Shown in pieces: positions 55,149 to 64,000 of a stretch of 64,000 bases of DNA. A program made the position numbers and the translations under genes. The DNA lies in contig CM045733.1 in NCBI GenBank assembly GCA_024760905.1, positions 38,584,501 through 38,648,500 of the forward strand, given 5' to 3'. Numbering within the stretch: position 1 is the first letter of the stretch; each line of letters begins with the position of its first letter. The notes beneath the pieces were generated by a model. It saw only the letters and a list, made by a program, of their open reading frames with translations. It did no database searches and had not been told where the DNA came from. Source of the stretch: Plotosus lineatus. Its lineage: Eukaryota; Chordata; Actinopteri; Siluriformes; Plotosidae.

Positions 55149-58100
55149 AAATGCAGCCATGAGGCGGGGGGAGGGGGGGGGGGGCACTAACCAGTGTCTC
55201 TCCCCCTTATGCCGGTCCCAAGCCCGGAAAAATGCAGAGGGTTGCGACAGGAAGGGCATCCGGCGTAAAACTTCTGCCACATTAAAAATGCAAATGGTCA
55301 AAACAAAATTCATACCGGATCGGTCGAGGCCCGGGTTAACAACGACCGCCATCAGTGCTGTCAACCAACAGGGTGCTGATGGAAATTGGACTACTGATGG
55401 TCGAAGACGTCGAAGAAGGAGAGGCGGGAGGCGTGTCCGTAGGCAGAGAGAGAAGAGGAAATGCGTGAGCCTAGGACTGAGAGTAGGGACTTTGAATGTT
55501 GGAACTATGAAAGGAAAAGATAGGGAGCTGGCTGACATGATGCAGAGGAGGAAGGTGGACATACTGCATACCTGTCAACCCTAGGCCGTTGGCGATCTTA
55601 CAAATGGCTACTTATGCCCTTAGAAAATAGCAACTAATCTTACGCGTCTTATTATCACGTGCAATATGAAACAAAAATTAAACTCTATTTTTAATATAAT
55701 ATGAATTTATTGGTAATGTTGTAACATATAACCTGGTGCAATCAAATAAAAGAGTAATATCTTCAGCTGCATGATTAAGAAAATTTAACAGTGATCTTTA
55801 TTATAACTATATGTAGCACTTTTGGCACTTTCAATCATTTCTTTTGATGGCTTCACTTCATGGCACTTGAGCTCGCAATTAAGTTTGACTTGAAGGTAAT
55901 TTGTAAGTGTGTCCACTTTCCTGTACTCCGTGTTGATCTTTCGGACATGTGAAAATGCACGTTCACTGTCTGCATTGCTGTGTGGTAGACAAAGGAGACT
56001 TGAAAACAATACCTTCATCTGTGGGAAACTGATGTGTCCAAGAGGAGTGACTTGTTTCAAAATATTGGCCCAGTATTTGTCACAGTCCCCAGAGTCCATT
56101 TCTGTAGTCATGTCCATCACCAAGAACTGGTAATCATCCCATTCCTCTTTGAGTTGCTCTTCATCCACATACACTGAAAGAGACCTGTTCAGTGACACAA
56201 CATGGGTATAGTCACACTGTTTTTTGGGTTCCAGCACTACCAAGTCTTTAAAAATGCTGTCTTCAAAAGGAAATTTATCAATCATCTTTTTGACAACAGC
56301 TTCATAAAAGCCTCTAACAGCCTCGAAGAATTTTGTTGTTGTTGGTGTCATCTTCTCTCAAGGTCTTCCGGGCTGCCATTCTGGTAGATGGCGTCCGTGG
56401 GCATTAGTTTTCCTTTTCTTTTTAGCTGTTCCATCCATATTGTTATCACGTTTGTATCAACTGTATCCACTGCGAGTCACGAAAACTAACTGGGAATGAT
56501 GGCGGAAGTGAAAGTGCGGTCACGTGGTCGGAAAGAGCAGACGATAGCAGACGATAACGCAACGCAGCGATTCTCGCGAAAACGGCTACAGACCAATTCG
56601 GGCGATCGTCTCTTTACCGAAACGGTGACACAAAAACGGAGTTAAAAAAAGACGAAATGATCGAAAAACGTACAGATTTCGGACGTACGGCGTACACATT
56701 TAAAAATCAGTGCTCACTTGTACAAATTACGCCAAAACCGTACAACTTGACAGGTATGATACTGTGTGTTCAGGAGACCAGGTGGAAAGGTAGCAAGGCT
56801 AGAAGCTTAGGAGCAGGGTTTAAGCTGTTTTATAATGGTGTGGATGGGAAGAGAAATGGAGTAGGAGTCATCTTGAAGGAGGGGTTTGTCAGGAATGTTC
56901 TAGAAGTGAAAAGAGTGTCAGACAGAGTGATGAGTCTCAAGTTAGAAATTGAAGGCGTGATGGTCAATGTTGTTAGTGCTTATGCCCCACAGGCAGGATG
57001 TAAGCTAGAAGAGAAGGAGAGATTCTGGAGTGAGTTAGATGAAGTGATGCAGAGTAACCCCAGAGGTGAAAGAGTGGTCATTGGAGCAGACTTCAATGGA
57101 CATGTTGGTGCAGGCAACAGAGGGGACGAGGAAGTGATGGGCAGGTTTGGTATCCAGGACAGGAACTCAGAAGGACAGATGTTGATCGATTTTGCAAAAA
57201 GGATGGAAATGGCTGTGGTGAATACTTTCTTCAAGAAGAAACAGGAGCATAGGGTGACTTATGAAAGCGGTGGTAAGAGCACACAGGTAGACTACATCTT
57301 GTGTAGGCGATTTAATTTGAAGGAAGTCAGTGACTGCAAAGTAGTAGTGGGTGAGAGTGTTGCCAAACAGCATAGGATAGTGGTGTGCAGGATGACACTG
57401 ATGGTGAGAAAGGTGAAAAAGGCAAAGGCAGAGCAGAAGACAAAGTGGTGGGAGCTGAAAAAGGAAGAGTGTCGTGTTTTCTTCAAGGAGGAGTTGAAAC
57501 AGGCTTTGGGTAGTCAGGAAGTGCTTCCAGATAACTGGACAACCACAGCCAATGTGATCAGGGAGACCGGTAGGAGAGTACTTGGTGTGTCCTCTGGAAG
57601 GAAAGTAGATAAGGAAACTTGGTGCTGGAATGAGGAAGTGCAGGAGTGTGTACAAAAGAAGAGGTTAGCCAAGAAGAAGTGGGACATTGAGAGGACCGAA
57701 GAGAGTAAACAGGAGTACAGGGAGACACAGCGTAAGGCGAAGGTAGCGGTGTCAAAGGCCAAACAGAGGGCGTATGATGACTTGTATGATAGGTTGAACA
57801 GTAAGGAGGGAGAAAATGATTTATTCAGGTTAGCACAGCAGAGAAAGAGATGGGAAAGACGTGCAGCAAGTTAGAGTGATAAAGGACCGAGAGGGAAATG
57901 TATTGACTGATGACAGAAGTGTGCTGGGAAGATGGAAAGAGTACTTTGAAGAACTGATGAATGAGGAAAATGAGAGAGAAAAAAGAGTAGAAGGGGTGAC
58001 CGTTGAGGAGCAGGAAGTAGCAAAGAATAGTAAGGGAGAAGTGAGGAGGGCATTGAAGAGGATGAAGAGTGGAAAGGCAGTTGGCCCTGATGACATACCA

Positions 58101-59487
58101 GTTGAGATATAGAAGTGTCTAGGGGAGGTAGCAGTAGATTTTCTGACAAGAATATTCAACAAGGTCTTAGAAAGTGAGCAGATGCCAGAGGAATGGAGAA
58201 GTGTGCTTGTGCCCATTTTTAAGAACAAGGGAGATGTACAGAGTTGTGGCAAGTACAGCGGGATAAAGTTGATGAGCCATACAATGAAGTTATGAGAAAG
58301 AATAGTGGAAGCAAGACAAAAGGCAGAGGTCAGCATTTGTGAACAACAGTTTGGTTTCATGCCAAGAAAGAGCACCACAGATGCAGTGTTTGCTTTGAGG
58401 ATGTTAATAGAGAAGTAAAGAGAAGGTCAGAAGGAGCTGCATTGTGCCTTTGTGGATCTGGAGAAAGCATATGACAGGGTACTGAGAGAAGAACTGTGGT
58501 ATTGTATGAGGAAGTCTGGAGTGACAGAGAAGTATGTTAGAGTGGTGCAGGACATGTATGAGAGATGTAAGACAGTGGTGAGGTGTTCTGTCGGTGTCAC
58601 AGAAGAGTTCAAGGTGGAGGTGGGACTGCATCAAGGGTCAGCTCTCAGCCCCTTCTTGTTTGTTATGGTGATGGACAGGCTGACAGACAAGGTTAGACAA
58701 GAATCTCCATGGTCTATGACGTTTTCAGATGACATCGTGATCTGTAGTGAGAGCAGAGAACAAGTGAGGAAAATCTAGAGAGGTGGAGGTATGCCCTGGA
58801 AAGGAGGGGATTGAAGGTTAGTCTCAGTAAGACAGATGTGTGTGAACGGCAAGGACCCAAGAGGAACTTTGAGGTAACAGGGGGCTGTAGGATTTTAAGT
58901 ACTTAGGCTCAACAATCCAGAGCAATGGAGAGTGTGGAAAAGAGGTGAAGAAGAGCGTGCAGGCAGGTTGGAATGGATGGAGAAAAGTGTCCGGTGTGAT
59001 GTGTGATAGGAGAGTATCGGCAAGAATGAAGGGAAAAGTGTACAAGACGGTGATGAGGCCAGCAATATTGTATGGTTTAGAGACAGTGGCCCTGGGGAAA
59101 AGACAGGAGTCAGAGCTGGAGGTGGCAGAGATGAAAATGTTGAGGTTCTCTGTGGGAGTAATGAGGATGGATAGGATCAGAAATGAGTACATCAGAGGGA
59201 CAGCACATGTTAGATGTTTTGGAGACAAAGTCAGAGAGGCTAGATTGAGATGGTTTGGACATGTACAGAGGAGGGATAGTGAGTATATTGGTAGTAGGAT
59301 GCTGAGGTTGGAACTACCAGTCAAAAGGCCCAGAGAAAGACCAAAGAGAAGATTTATGGATGTGGTGAAGGCGGACATGAAGGTCGTTGGAGTTAGAGTA
59401 GAAGATGCAGAGGATAGGGAGAGATGGAGGCAGATCATTTGCTGTGGCGACCTCTGAAGGGAACAGCCGAAAGGAAAAGAAGAAGAA
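55149..59487 (+). mobile_element. RTE-type LINE, full-length copy C, inserted in DIRS
   Basis: Flanked by an exact 17-bp duplication TTTCAGATCTGCCATTT (55132-55148 and 59488-59504). About 3.14 kb without its own insert, matching copy B. Has the 5' region (AGGAAGGGCATCCGGCGTAA), Arg-rich start, endonuclease ([51 protein letters not shown]), linker, RT ([39 protein letters not shown]) and C-terminal domain ([20 protein letters not shown]). The endonuclease-linker frame is open for 405 codons. Damage: catalytic FADD is FSDD, plus several stops/frameshifts. Confidence 0.94.
55567..56758 (-). mobile_element. hAT-like element with 6-bp duplication
   Basis: 1,192 bp between ATACTG repeats (55561-55566 and 56759-56764). 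Inverted ends CATACCTGTCAA and TTGACAGGTATG. A 188-codon minus-strand frame starts MTPTTTKFFEAVRGFYEAVV and ends in a hAT-type dimerisation region (LCLPHSNADSERAFSHVRKI, NYLQVKLNCE). The N-terminal and catalytic parts are absent, so it is an internally deleted derivative. It interrupts the RTE endonuclease; the RTE reads across when it is removed. Confidence 0.85.
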
Positions 59488-60112
59488 TTTCAGATCTGCC
59501 ATTTTCTGGTGGGAAAAGGGCTGCTATTTTTCTTCTGTAGATTTAAAGGATGCCTACTTTAGTATTCCAGTAAGGCATGAAGAAAGTAAATATTTGAGAT
59601 TTGTCTGGAATGAAACTTTATTTCAGTTTAATTGTCTTCCAAATGGGCTTGCGTCTGCACCTAGAATCTTTACTGAGCTGGTGAAACCAGTTTTCATCGC
59701 TTAGAAGTCAGGAGTTTCCAAACACCTCCCACATTGATGACTCTCTTGATGACTTGATTAGTTCGACAAAACAACACTGAGGAAAATGTGACAACCATAG
59801 TGAAACATCTTGACAGTTTAAGTTTTACTGTACATCCTGATAAGTCTGCTCTTACCCAAACTAAAGAAATTACGTACCTTGGATTTATTATCAACAGTGA
59901 GAGCATGACTGTTACATTGACGGAGGATAAGAAGAGCAAAATTGTTCACAAATATTTGGAATTACTCAATGGCGAACGAGTCACCATCAGAGATTTGGCT
60001 GTTTTGATTGGTCAATTTAATGTGGCTGCATAAGGAATGAAACATGCCCTTGTTTTCGCCAAACGAATTGAAATTCTCAAAAATCATGCCATTGGCTGAA
60101 TTTGAGTGACGT

Positions 60113-60182
60113 GTCAGTTGCTTGGTAGTCCACGAATACTCAAACCGTGAGTGCAAAATTGCAAATAGTCAAGGGCCTACTG
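60113..60182. mobile_element. Tigger-like MITE end (fifth type)
   Basis: Reverse strand: CAGTAGGCCCTTGACTATTT then GCAATTTTGCACTCACGG, next to TA. Only this end is present; it cuts off the DIRS element. Confidence 0.65.
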
Positions 60183-60188
60183 TATATT

Positions 60189-60343
60189 TGTGGGACCTCA
60201 CCTTACGAAATTAATCTGTTCCAGAAGTGGTTTCTTAACCTGGATTTTTCGTAAGTTGAACAGCATTTTACATGTAAAACGCGTGATTCGTTCCAAGGCC
60301 CCCAATACTAACCCCCAAACCCTTTAAAAATTATAAAAGTATA
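60189..60343. mobile_element. Tigger-like MITE, family 1, end fragment
   Basis: ACCTTACGAAATTAATCTGT, CATGTAAAACGCGTGATTCG and AACCCTTTAAAAATTATAAA, as at 46074-46230. Confidence 0.8.
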
Positions 60344-60900
60344 CAGTAGGCCCTCGACATTCGCGGGGGTTCGGTTCCGGGCCCTCCCGCGGAATGGAGA
60401 TAATCCGCAAGTTCTGTACCCCGAAGTAAAACCCCATGTATCACATCACATGCGCGAATGAGCAGCCGGAAGTAAAATACTATGTATCTATTACATGCGC
60501 TAAAATATGCTTCTTAAACACATTCTATAGACAGTCTTACTCATTAATTTAGTATTAATGTAGTAAAATGTAGTAATGATTAAAAAAAGCACCCCCAGTG
60601 GAGCTAACTGGGTTATCAAAGGCCGGCCATGTCTCTCAATGTCTACGGTGTGAGGCATGTAAAAGAACCATTGCTGACTTTCGACAAGAGTAGGCTGCAA
60701 AGCCATCACCGTGTTTCCGCCCTGTGATGGCCTGGCGAGCTGTCCAGGGTGTACTCTGCCCTCGCCCGAAATTGGCTGGGATGGGCACCAGCCTCCCCGC
60801 GACCCAAATTAGGATTAAGCGGGTACAGAAAATAAACTGAACTGAACATTATACAGCATACATATAAAATCACCTTTAAATGCATTCTCTTTGAAAAACA
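60344..60900. mobile_element. Tigger-like MITE, family 2, copy 3, with SINE inside
   Basis: Starts CAGTAGGCCCTCGACATTCG after TA. A SINE of the common family without its tRNA head (60597-60842, tail-1) splits it. Family 2 sequence resumes as ACATTATACAGCATACAT at 60846. Confidence 0.82.
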
Positions 60901-61564
60901 TACAGCACTGTAGTTTTCAAAAATGCTCACTAGAGGAACGTGTTGCATTAGGCATGAGATGACTGAATTCAGGTATTAACTGCATTAAATCCAAGCAACT
61001 CAGCCACGCCCCTCAGCCAGAGCGAGTACAAAACAGAGTTTTAGAGTGAGAAAGTTATAGAGCGTTACAAACCAAAGAAGCGGTGATGTGACGTGAGTTA
61101 ATCCTCTGGCACAGAGGTGAGCATGCTTTTGTTTATTGGGAGTAAATGATAATCATGAATTCAGGTGTGTGCTACAAAGCAGCTCAGCCGGAGCGGAGAG
61201 TAAACAGTCAGTTAGAGGCACAGCGCTAAAATCAAAGTCCCCCAAAACACAGATATCTGCCTGTTCTAAACTATTGTGGCAAGTTTCATTATTTTATTAA
61301 ATTTAAATTGTTATTTGAGCGAATTGATCAAGTACCATGAACATCAAAGAGGAGTATTGGGGATGTTCTTTCCTCTGGTATATGTCCAACTTGGGCAGGA
61401 GAACCTGAGTTTTTTCCGACAGCTGGTTACACATACTGTATGAGTTACTGCTTGAGGGCAAACACCAGGGACAATGTATGTACAATGTATGAGGCACATT
61501 TCAGTTTTTGTTAATATTTGGTACAACTTTGGATGCTTGTGAATATTCCGAAATATTCCAAGTA
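60901..61564. other. Unrecognised
   Basis: No gene or named repeat. 60990-61210 has two AGTACAAAACAGAGT / AGAGTAAACAGTCAG-like segments but no clear array. Confidence 0.35.
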
Positions 61565-61756
61565 CAGTGGTACCTTCACTTACGAGTATCTTTTATAAGG
61601 AATTTTCCATGATATGAGCTTTGATCCCACCAAAAATCTACCCCATACAATGAGCAAAAGTTTGATTCACAGGCTTTGCTGGGAATTGGCTTTTCCGGGC
61701 CAATTAGCCTTGTATTCTTCAACGTGTATTCCTCCGCGCTCAGAGAACGCCTTGTG

Positions 61757-62379
61757 TAGTGCTTCTCAATTATTTATGATTCCCTAAGGTTGGAGGTTCA
61801 AGTTCCACTCTCCACAAGGTTGTCACTGTCCCCCATGTGCAGATAACTGGGTTATCAAAGGCCGGTCATGTCTCTCACTGTCTATGGTGAGAGGTTCATG
61901 CAAAAGAACCATTGCTGACTTTCGTAAAGAGTAGCTGCAAAGCCGTCAGCGTATTTCTGTCCCTTCCAAAAGGGTTGTGTCAGGAAGGGCATCCGACGTA
62001 AAAACCTATGCCAAATCAACCGTGCGAATCGCCTCCCCCCCCCCCCCCCGTGCCCTGTACAAGACTATAAATAGTGTTTACTGCACTTCATATTGTTTGC
62101 TCGGTGCTTTTCCCTACACCATAGGGGACCCAGTGAGCACTACTGCCACGAAGTGTAATTGTGCATCCTCTACAGTAGATGGCAGTGACACTCACCGTGT
62201 TCCCTACACCATAGGGAACACAGTGAAAGCGCTACTGCCACCTTCTGTAGAGGATACGCAATTACATTTAAATCTAGTACAGTATGGCAAAAAAAATGTG
62301 TTCCCCAGGGTCATACCCTCCCCCAGTATCACACCTCACCACCCCAAGGTGGCACACCCCACTATTTTAAAAGCACTAG
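61757..62379. mobile_element. hAT-type MITE, relative of 3082-3656, with SINE inside
   Basis: Ends TAGTGCTTCTCAATTAT and (reverse) CTAGTGCTTTTAAAATAGTG. Shares GCACTTCATATTGTTTGCTC and TGTGTTCCCCAGG with 3082-3656. Contains a long hairpin (62150-62270) and a SINE near its left end. Confidence 0.72.
61787..62036 (+). mobile_element. tRNA-derived SINE with RTE tail, incomplete
   Basis: B-box half of the head (GGTTCAAGTTCCACTC), the common body (GGGTTATCAAAGGCCGGTCA), then GGTTGTGTCAGGAAGGGCAT and CCGACGTAAAAACC, the RTE 5' region. Ends at a run of about 16 C (62034-62050). Confidence 0.8.
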
Positions 62380-62792
62380 ACTTGTGGGAGCTCACCACGA
62401 GCCTTATCTCCTAGCGTGCACATGCACAAAATTCTCCTCCTCCTTTTCTGTTACGCACCACCTCATACCTGCCCACGTGACATCTTTGCCGCAGTTGATG
62501 ATCGGAAGGGTTAGTTGACTTATTGTTTATTCTTGTTTTATTAATTATTATTAATGTTATTTTACATGTATTATGATTTTTTTTGTTCGTTTTTACATGA
62601 TTATACGTAATATATTATGCCAAATACAGTATGTGTGTTTGTGTCAGGTTATACGAGTTTGGGAGATGGTTGGAATGGATTTATTGGTTTTGAATTATTT
62701 CCTATGGGAATTTTTGTTTTATCTAATGAACATTTTGACTGATGAGCTTGCCCTTGAAACGGATTAATTTCGTAAGTCAAGGTACCACTGTA

Positions 62793-63556
62793 CAGTATTC
62801 AGAAAATGTTGTTTCACATTATTATATATTTCCATAATTGTGTGGAACTGACCTAAATTAACAGGAAGAAAATCTCTAGTAATAAACGCTAGTGTTAAAG
62901 TGCTGTAACAGGGATACTGTATCTGATATCCAAGACATAGCCAGTCTTCTTTTGGCATGAATAGTTGTTTATTAATTTATATGCTCCACAGAACACCTGG
63001 CTAGTAATTGTGTTCAATGCATTAACTGTAACATTCATGGCTGTGAGGATCCTGGAAAGAGAGAGAAAGAGGGGGGTTCTGGCATACCTTAAACATAATA
63101 AAGCAGGTGTTGATTTTATTAGACAGAACCACTTACTTTTCTCTACCACTGACAAAAATCACAAAGGATAGACCTCTTTCTAAACACTATTATAGAATCA
63201 GTAAGAGAGTGTAAAATAAGTACAACATCCTTTCAGGTCATGCAGCTATAGAATGTGTGTTGTCATGAATACAGATCAAGAGAGAAATGGTGGATGGAGG
63301 TTAAAGACATACATCAGCTTTACATGATGAAACCTTTCAGATCTTTTCAACCTTTTAGAACACAGATGGAAGACCTTGAATACCACAGAGTTTAATTCAG
63401 GTAGTGCAGGCTTGAGTTCAATGGAATGGGAAGCATCCAAGATATAGTGCTGTGTGATATAGCCTGAAAATAAAATCTCCACTTTTCTTCAACCTGCACC
63501 CGATTTTTGATTCTGATTCTTTATAATAATAATAATTATTATTATTATTATTATTA
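62793..63556. other. Unrecognised, with (TAA/TTA)n
   Basis: No gene. Short (TAATAA)/(ATT)n tract at 63522-63556. Confidence 0.4.
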
Positions 63557-63645
63557 CAGTACCACCTCACCTCACGATAGTCCCAGCAAACAAAAAATCC
63601 AGGTTACGAAAAACATTTTCCTAAATTTTTCAAGTGAGGCTCATT
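63557..63645. mobile_element. Tigger-like MITE end
   Basis: CAGTACCACCTCACCTCACG followed by CAGGTTACGAAAAACATTTT, which is family 1-like inside the terminus. Confidence 0.65.
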
Positions 63646-64000
63646 GCCATGCCAATTTACACAATGCATGTCAATCCTTCTCTGAGCAGGTTATGTTCTT
63701 GGTTGACTCAACACTATCGGTATAAACGTTACCCATTTTTCTAAACTGTGAAAAAAGGCAAAAGCATCAGCATACTAAGTGAATAATGAGAGGGGATTTA
63801 GAGACACATAAAACCATTATTTTATGTAGATTATGTTCTTTAAAAAGATCTGATGAAATTCATTTGTGTTTGAAAGTTTTTGGTGCTGGTCAACTCTAAT
63901 GCCACTCTTGGGTCGCAATAAGACTAGAGCCTATCTTAGCAGACTCTGGGCGAAGGCGGGTTATCCTACCTATAATTTATAATAATCAGGTACTAAATAT
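63646..64000. other. Unrecognised
   Basis: No gene. 63900-63970 (GGTCGCAATAAGACTAGAGC, GCAGACTCTGGGCGAAGGCG) looks like the tail of another fish SINE but is too short to assign. Confidence 0.35.

Larger units (their letters stand above)
52700..60110 (+). mobile_element. DIRS-type (tyrosine recombinase) retrotransposon, broken
   Basis: Complex 5' repeats (52930-53380), then a gag-like frame (53209-54159) with a basic start (RSGKRRKSSWERKEQPNVED), NHLMKLLDFMVKNQVTQTAA, an acidic middle and VLMDKYFRPKNCEGLVVLKV. A gag C-terminal part follows in other frames (KYLFGAELHKKIKDIGDSKQ, RPRYRQDKPRFHPYNNSGSG). The RT is split by an RTE: KGIIEACEHVDGEFISNIF before it, and FSSVDLKDAYFSIPV, LRFVWNETLFQFNCLPNGLA, SHIDDSLDDL, FTVHPDKSALTQTKEITYLG and RDLAVLIGQFNVAA after it. 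No RNase H end, methyltransferase or recombinase is seen; the sequence stops near 60110. The DIRS assignment rests on the RT and gag motifs; a recombinase would prove it. Inactive. Confidence 0.78.
61565..62790. mobile_element. Tigger-like MITE, family 3 (complete ends)
   Basis: TA on both sides. Ends CAGTGGTACCTTCACTTACG and (reverse) CAGTGGTACCTTGACTTACG, 19 of 20 identical. The interior is split by a hAT MITE (61757-62379). Confidence 0.88.

Noticed and set aside
55785..56351. 188-codon minus-strand frame as a host gene
   Set aside because: It lies between inverted ends with a 6-bp duplication inside an RTE; it is a transposon remnant.
56657..57874. 405-codon frame as a host endonuclease/craniofacial-type gene
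   Set aside because: It is the RTE endonuclease-linker frame; the first 30 codons come from the inserted hAT-like element.
1..64000. CRISPR arrays, operons, prophage or bacterial features
   Set aside because: The direct repeats are microsatellites, minisatellites and transposons; exon-intron genes show it is vertebrate nuclear DNA.

Overview
The window is nuclear DNA from a ray-finned fish, almost certainly a teleost. Long (CA)n/(GT)n microsatellites, several Tc1-like transposons, hAT and pogo/Tigger-like elements, RTE, L2/Rex1-like and DIRS-type retroelements, and tRNA-derived SINEs sit around two intron-containing vertebrate genes. I cannot name the species. No bacterial, viral or organellar features were found.

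Host genes. (1) spire2, an actin nucleator, lies on the minus strand and fills the left 27.7 kb. I could place 12 coding exons (positions 27703 down to 581) with in-phase splice sites: KIND domain, four WH2 repeats, the myosin-V-binding segment, the Spir-box and the start of the FYVE-like zinc finger. The 3' exons lie beyond the left edge. Introns 1 and 6 are each about 11-12 kb and packed with nested transposons. (2) A carbohydrate 6-O-sulfotransferase of the CHST5/CHST6 group lies on the minus strand at 37569-38735. Its coding sequence is intact in one exon and it is preceded by a splice acceptor, so its 5' UTR exon is upstream. Both genes map to distal human 16q, so the linkage is plausible.

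Layout. 1-2.2 kb: spire2 exons 12-7. 2.2-14.1 kb: intron 6, a G-rich minisatellite split by two Tc1-like elements that themselves carry LINE, hAT, Tigger-like and RTE insertions. 14.1-16.7 kb: exons 6-2. 16.7-27.4 kb: intron 1 with SINEs, a full-length RTE (target duplication visible) and a broken ZBED-like hAT containing another Tc1. 27.4-28.1 kb: exon 1 and its CpG-rich promoter. 28-37 kb: intergenic DNA with SINEs, a 0.9 kb Tigger-like MITE, a hAT relic with an 8-bp duplication and a decayed LINE. 37.6-38.7 kb: the sulfotransferase. 40-64 kb: a continuous transposon graveyard, including an L2-like LINE, a DIRS element split by a full-length RTE that is itself split by a small hAT-like element, and many short Tigger-like MITEs.

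The most interesting biology is in spire2 splicing. Introns 5 and 11 start with an (AC)n tract next to the donor and end with a (GT)n tract next to the acceptor. The two tracts could pair in the pre-mRNA and bring the splice sites together. The TE-rich part also shows one SINE head attached to two different tails, tandem promoter-like units in a LINE 5' UTR, an inverted duplication, and a tRNA-Gly-like insertion in a DIRS gag.
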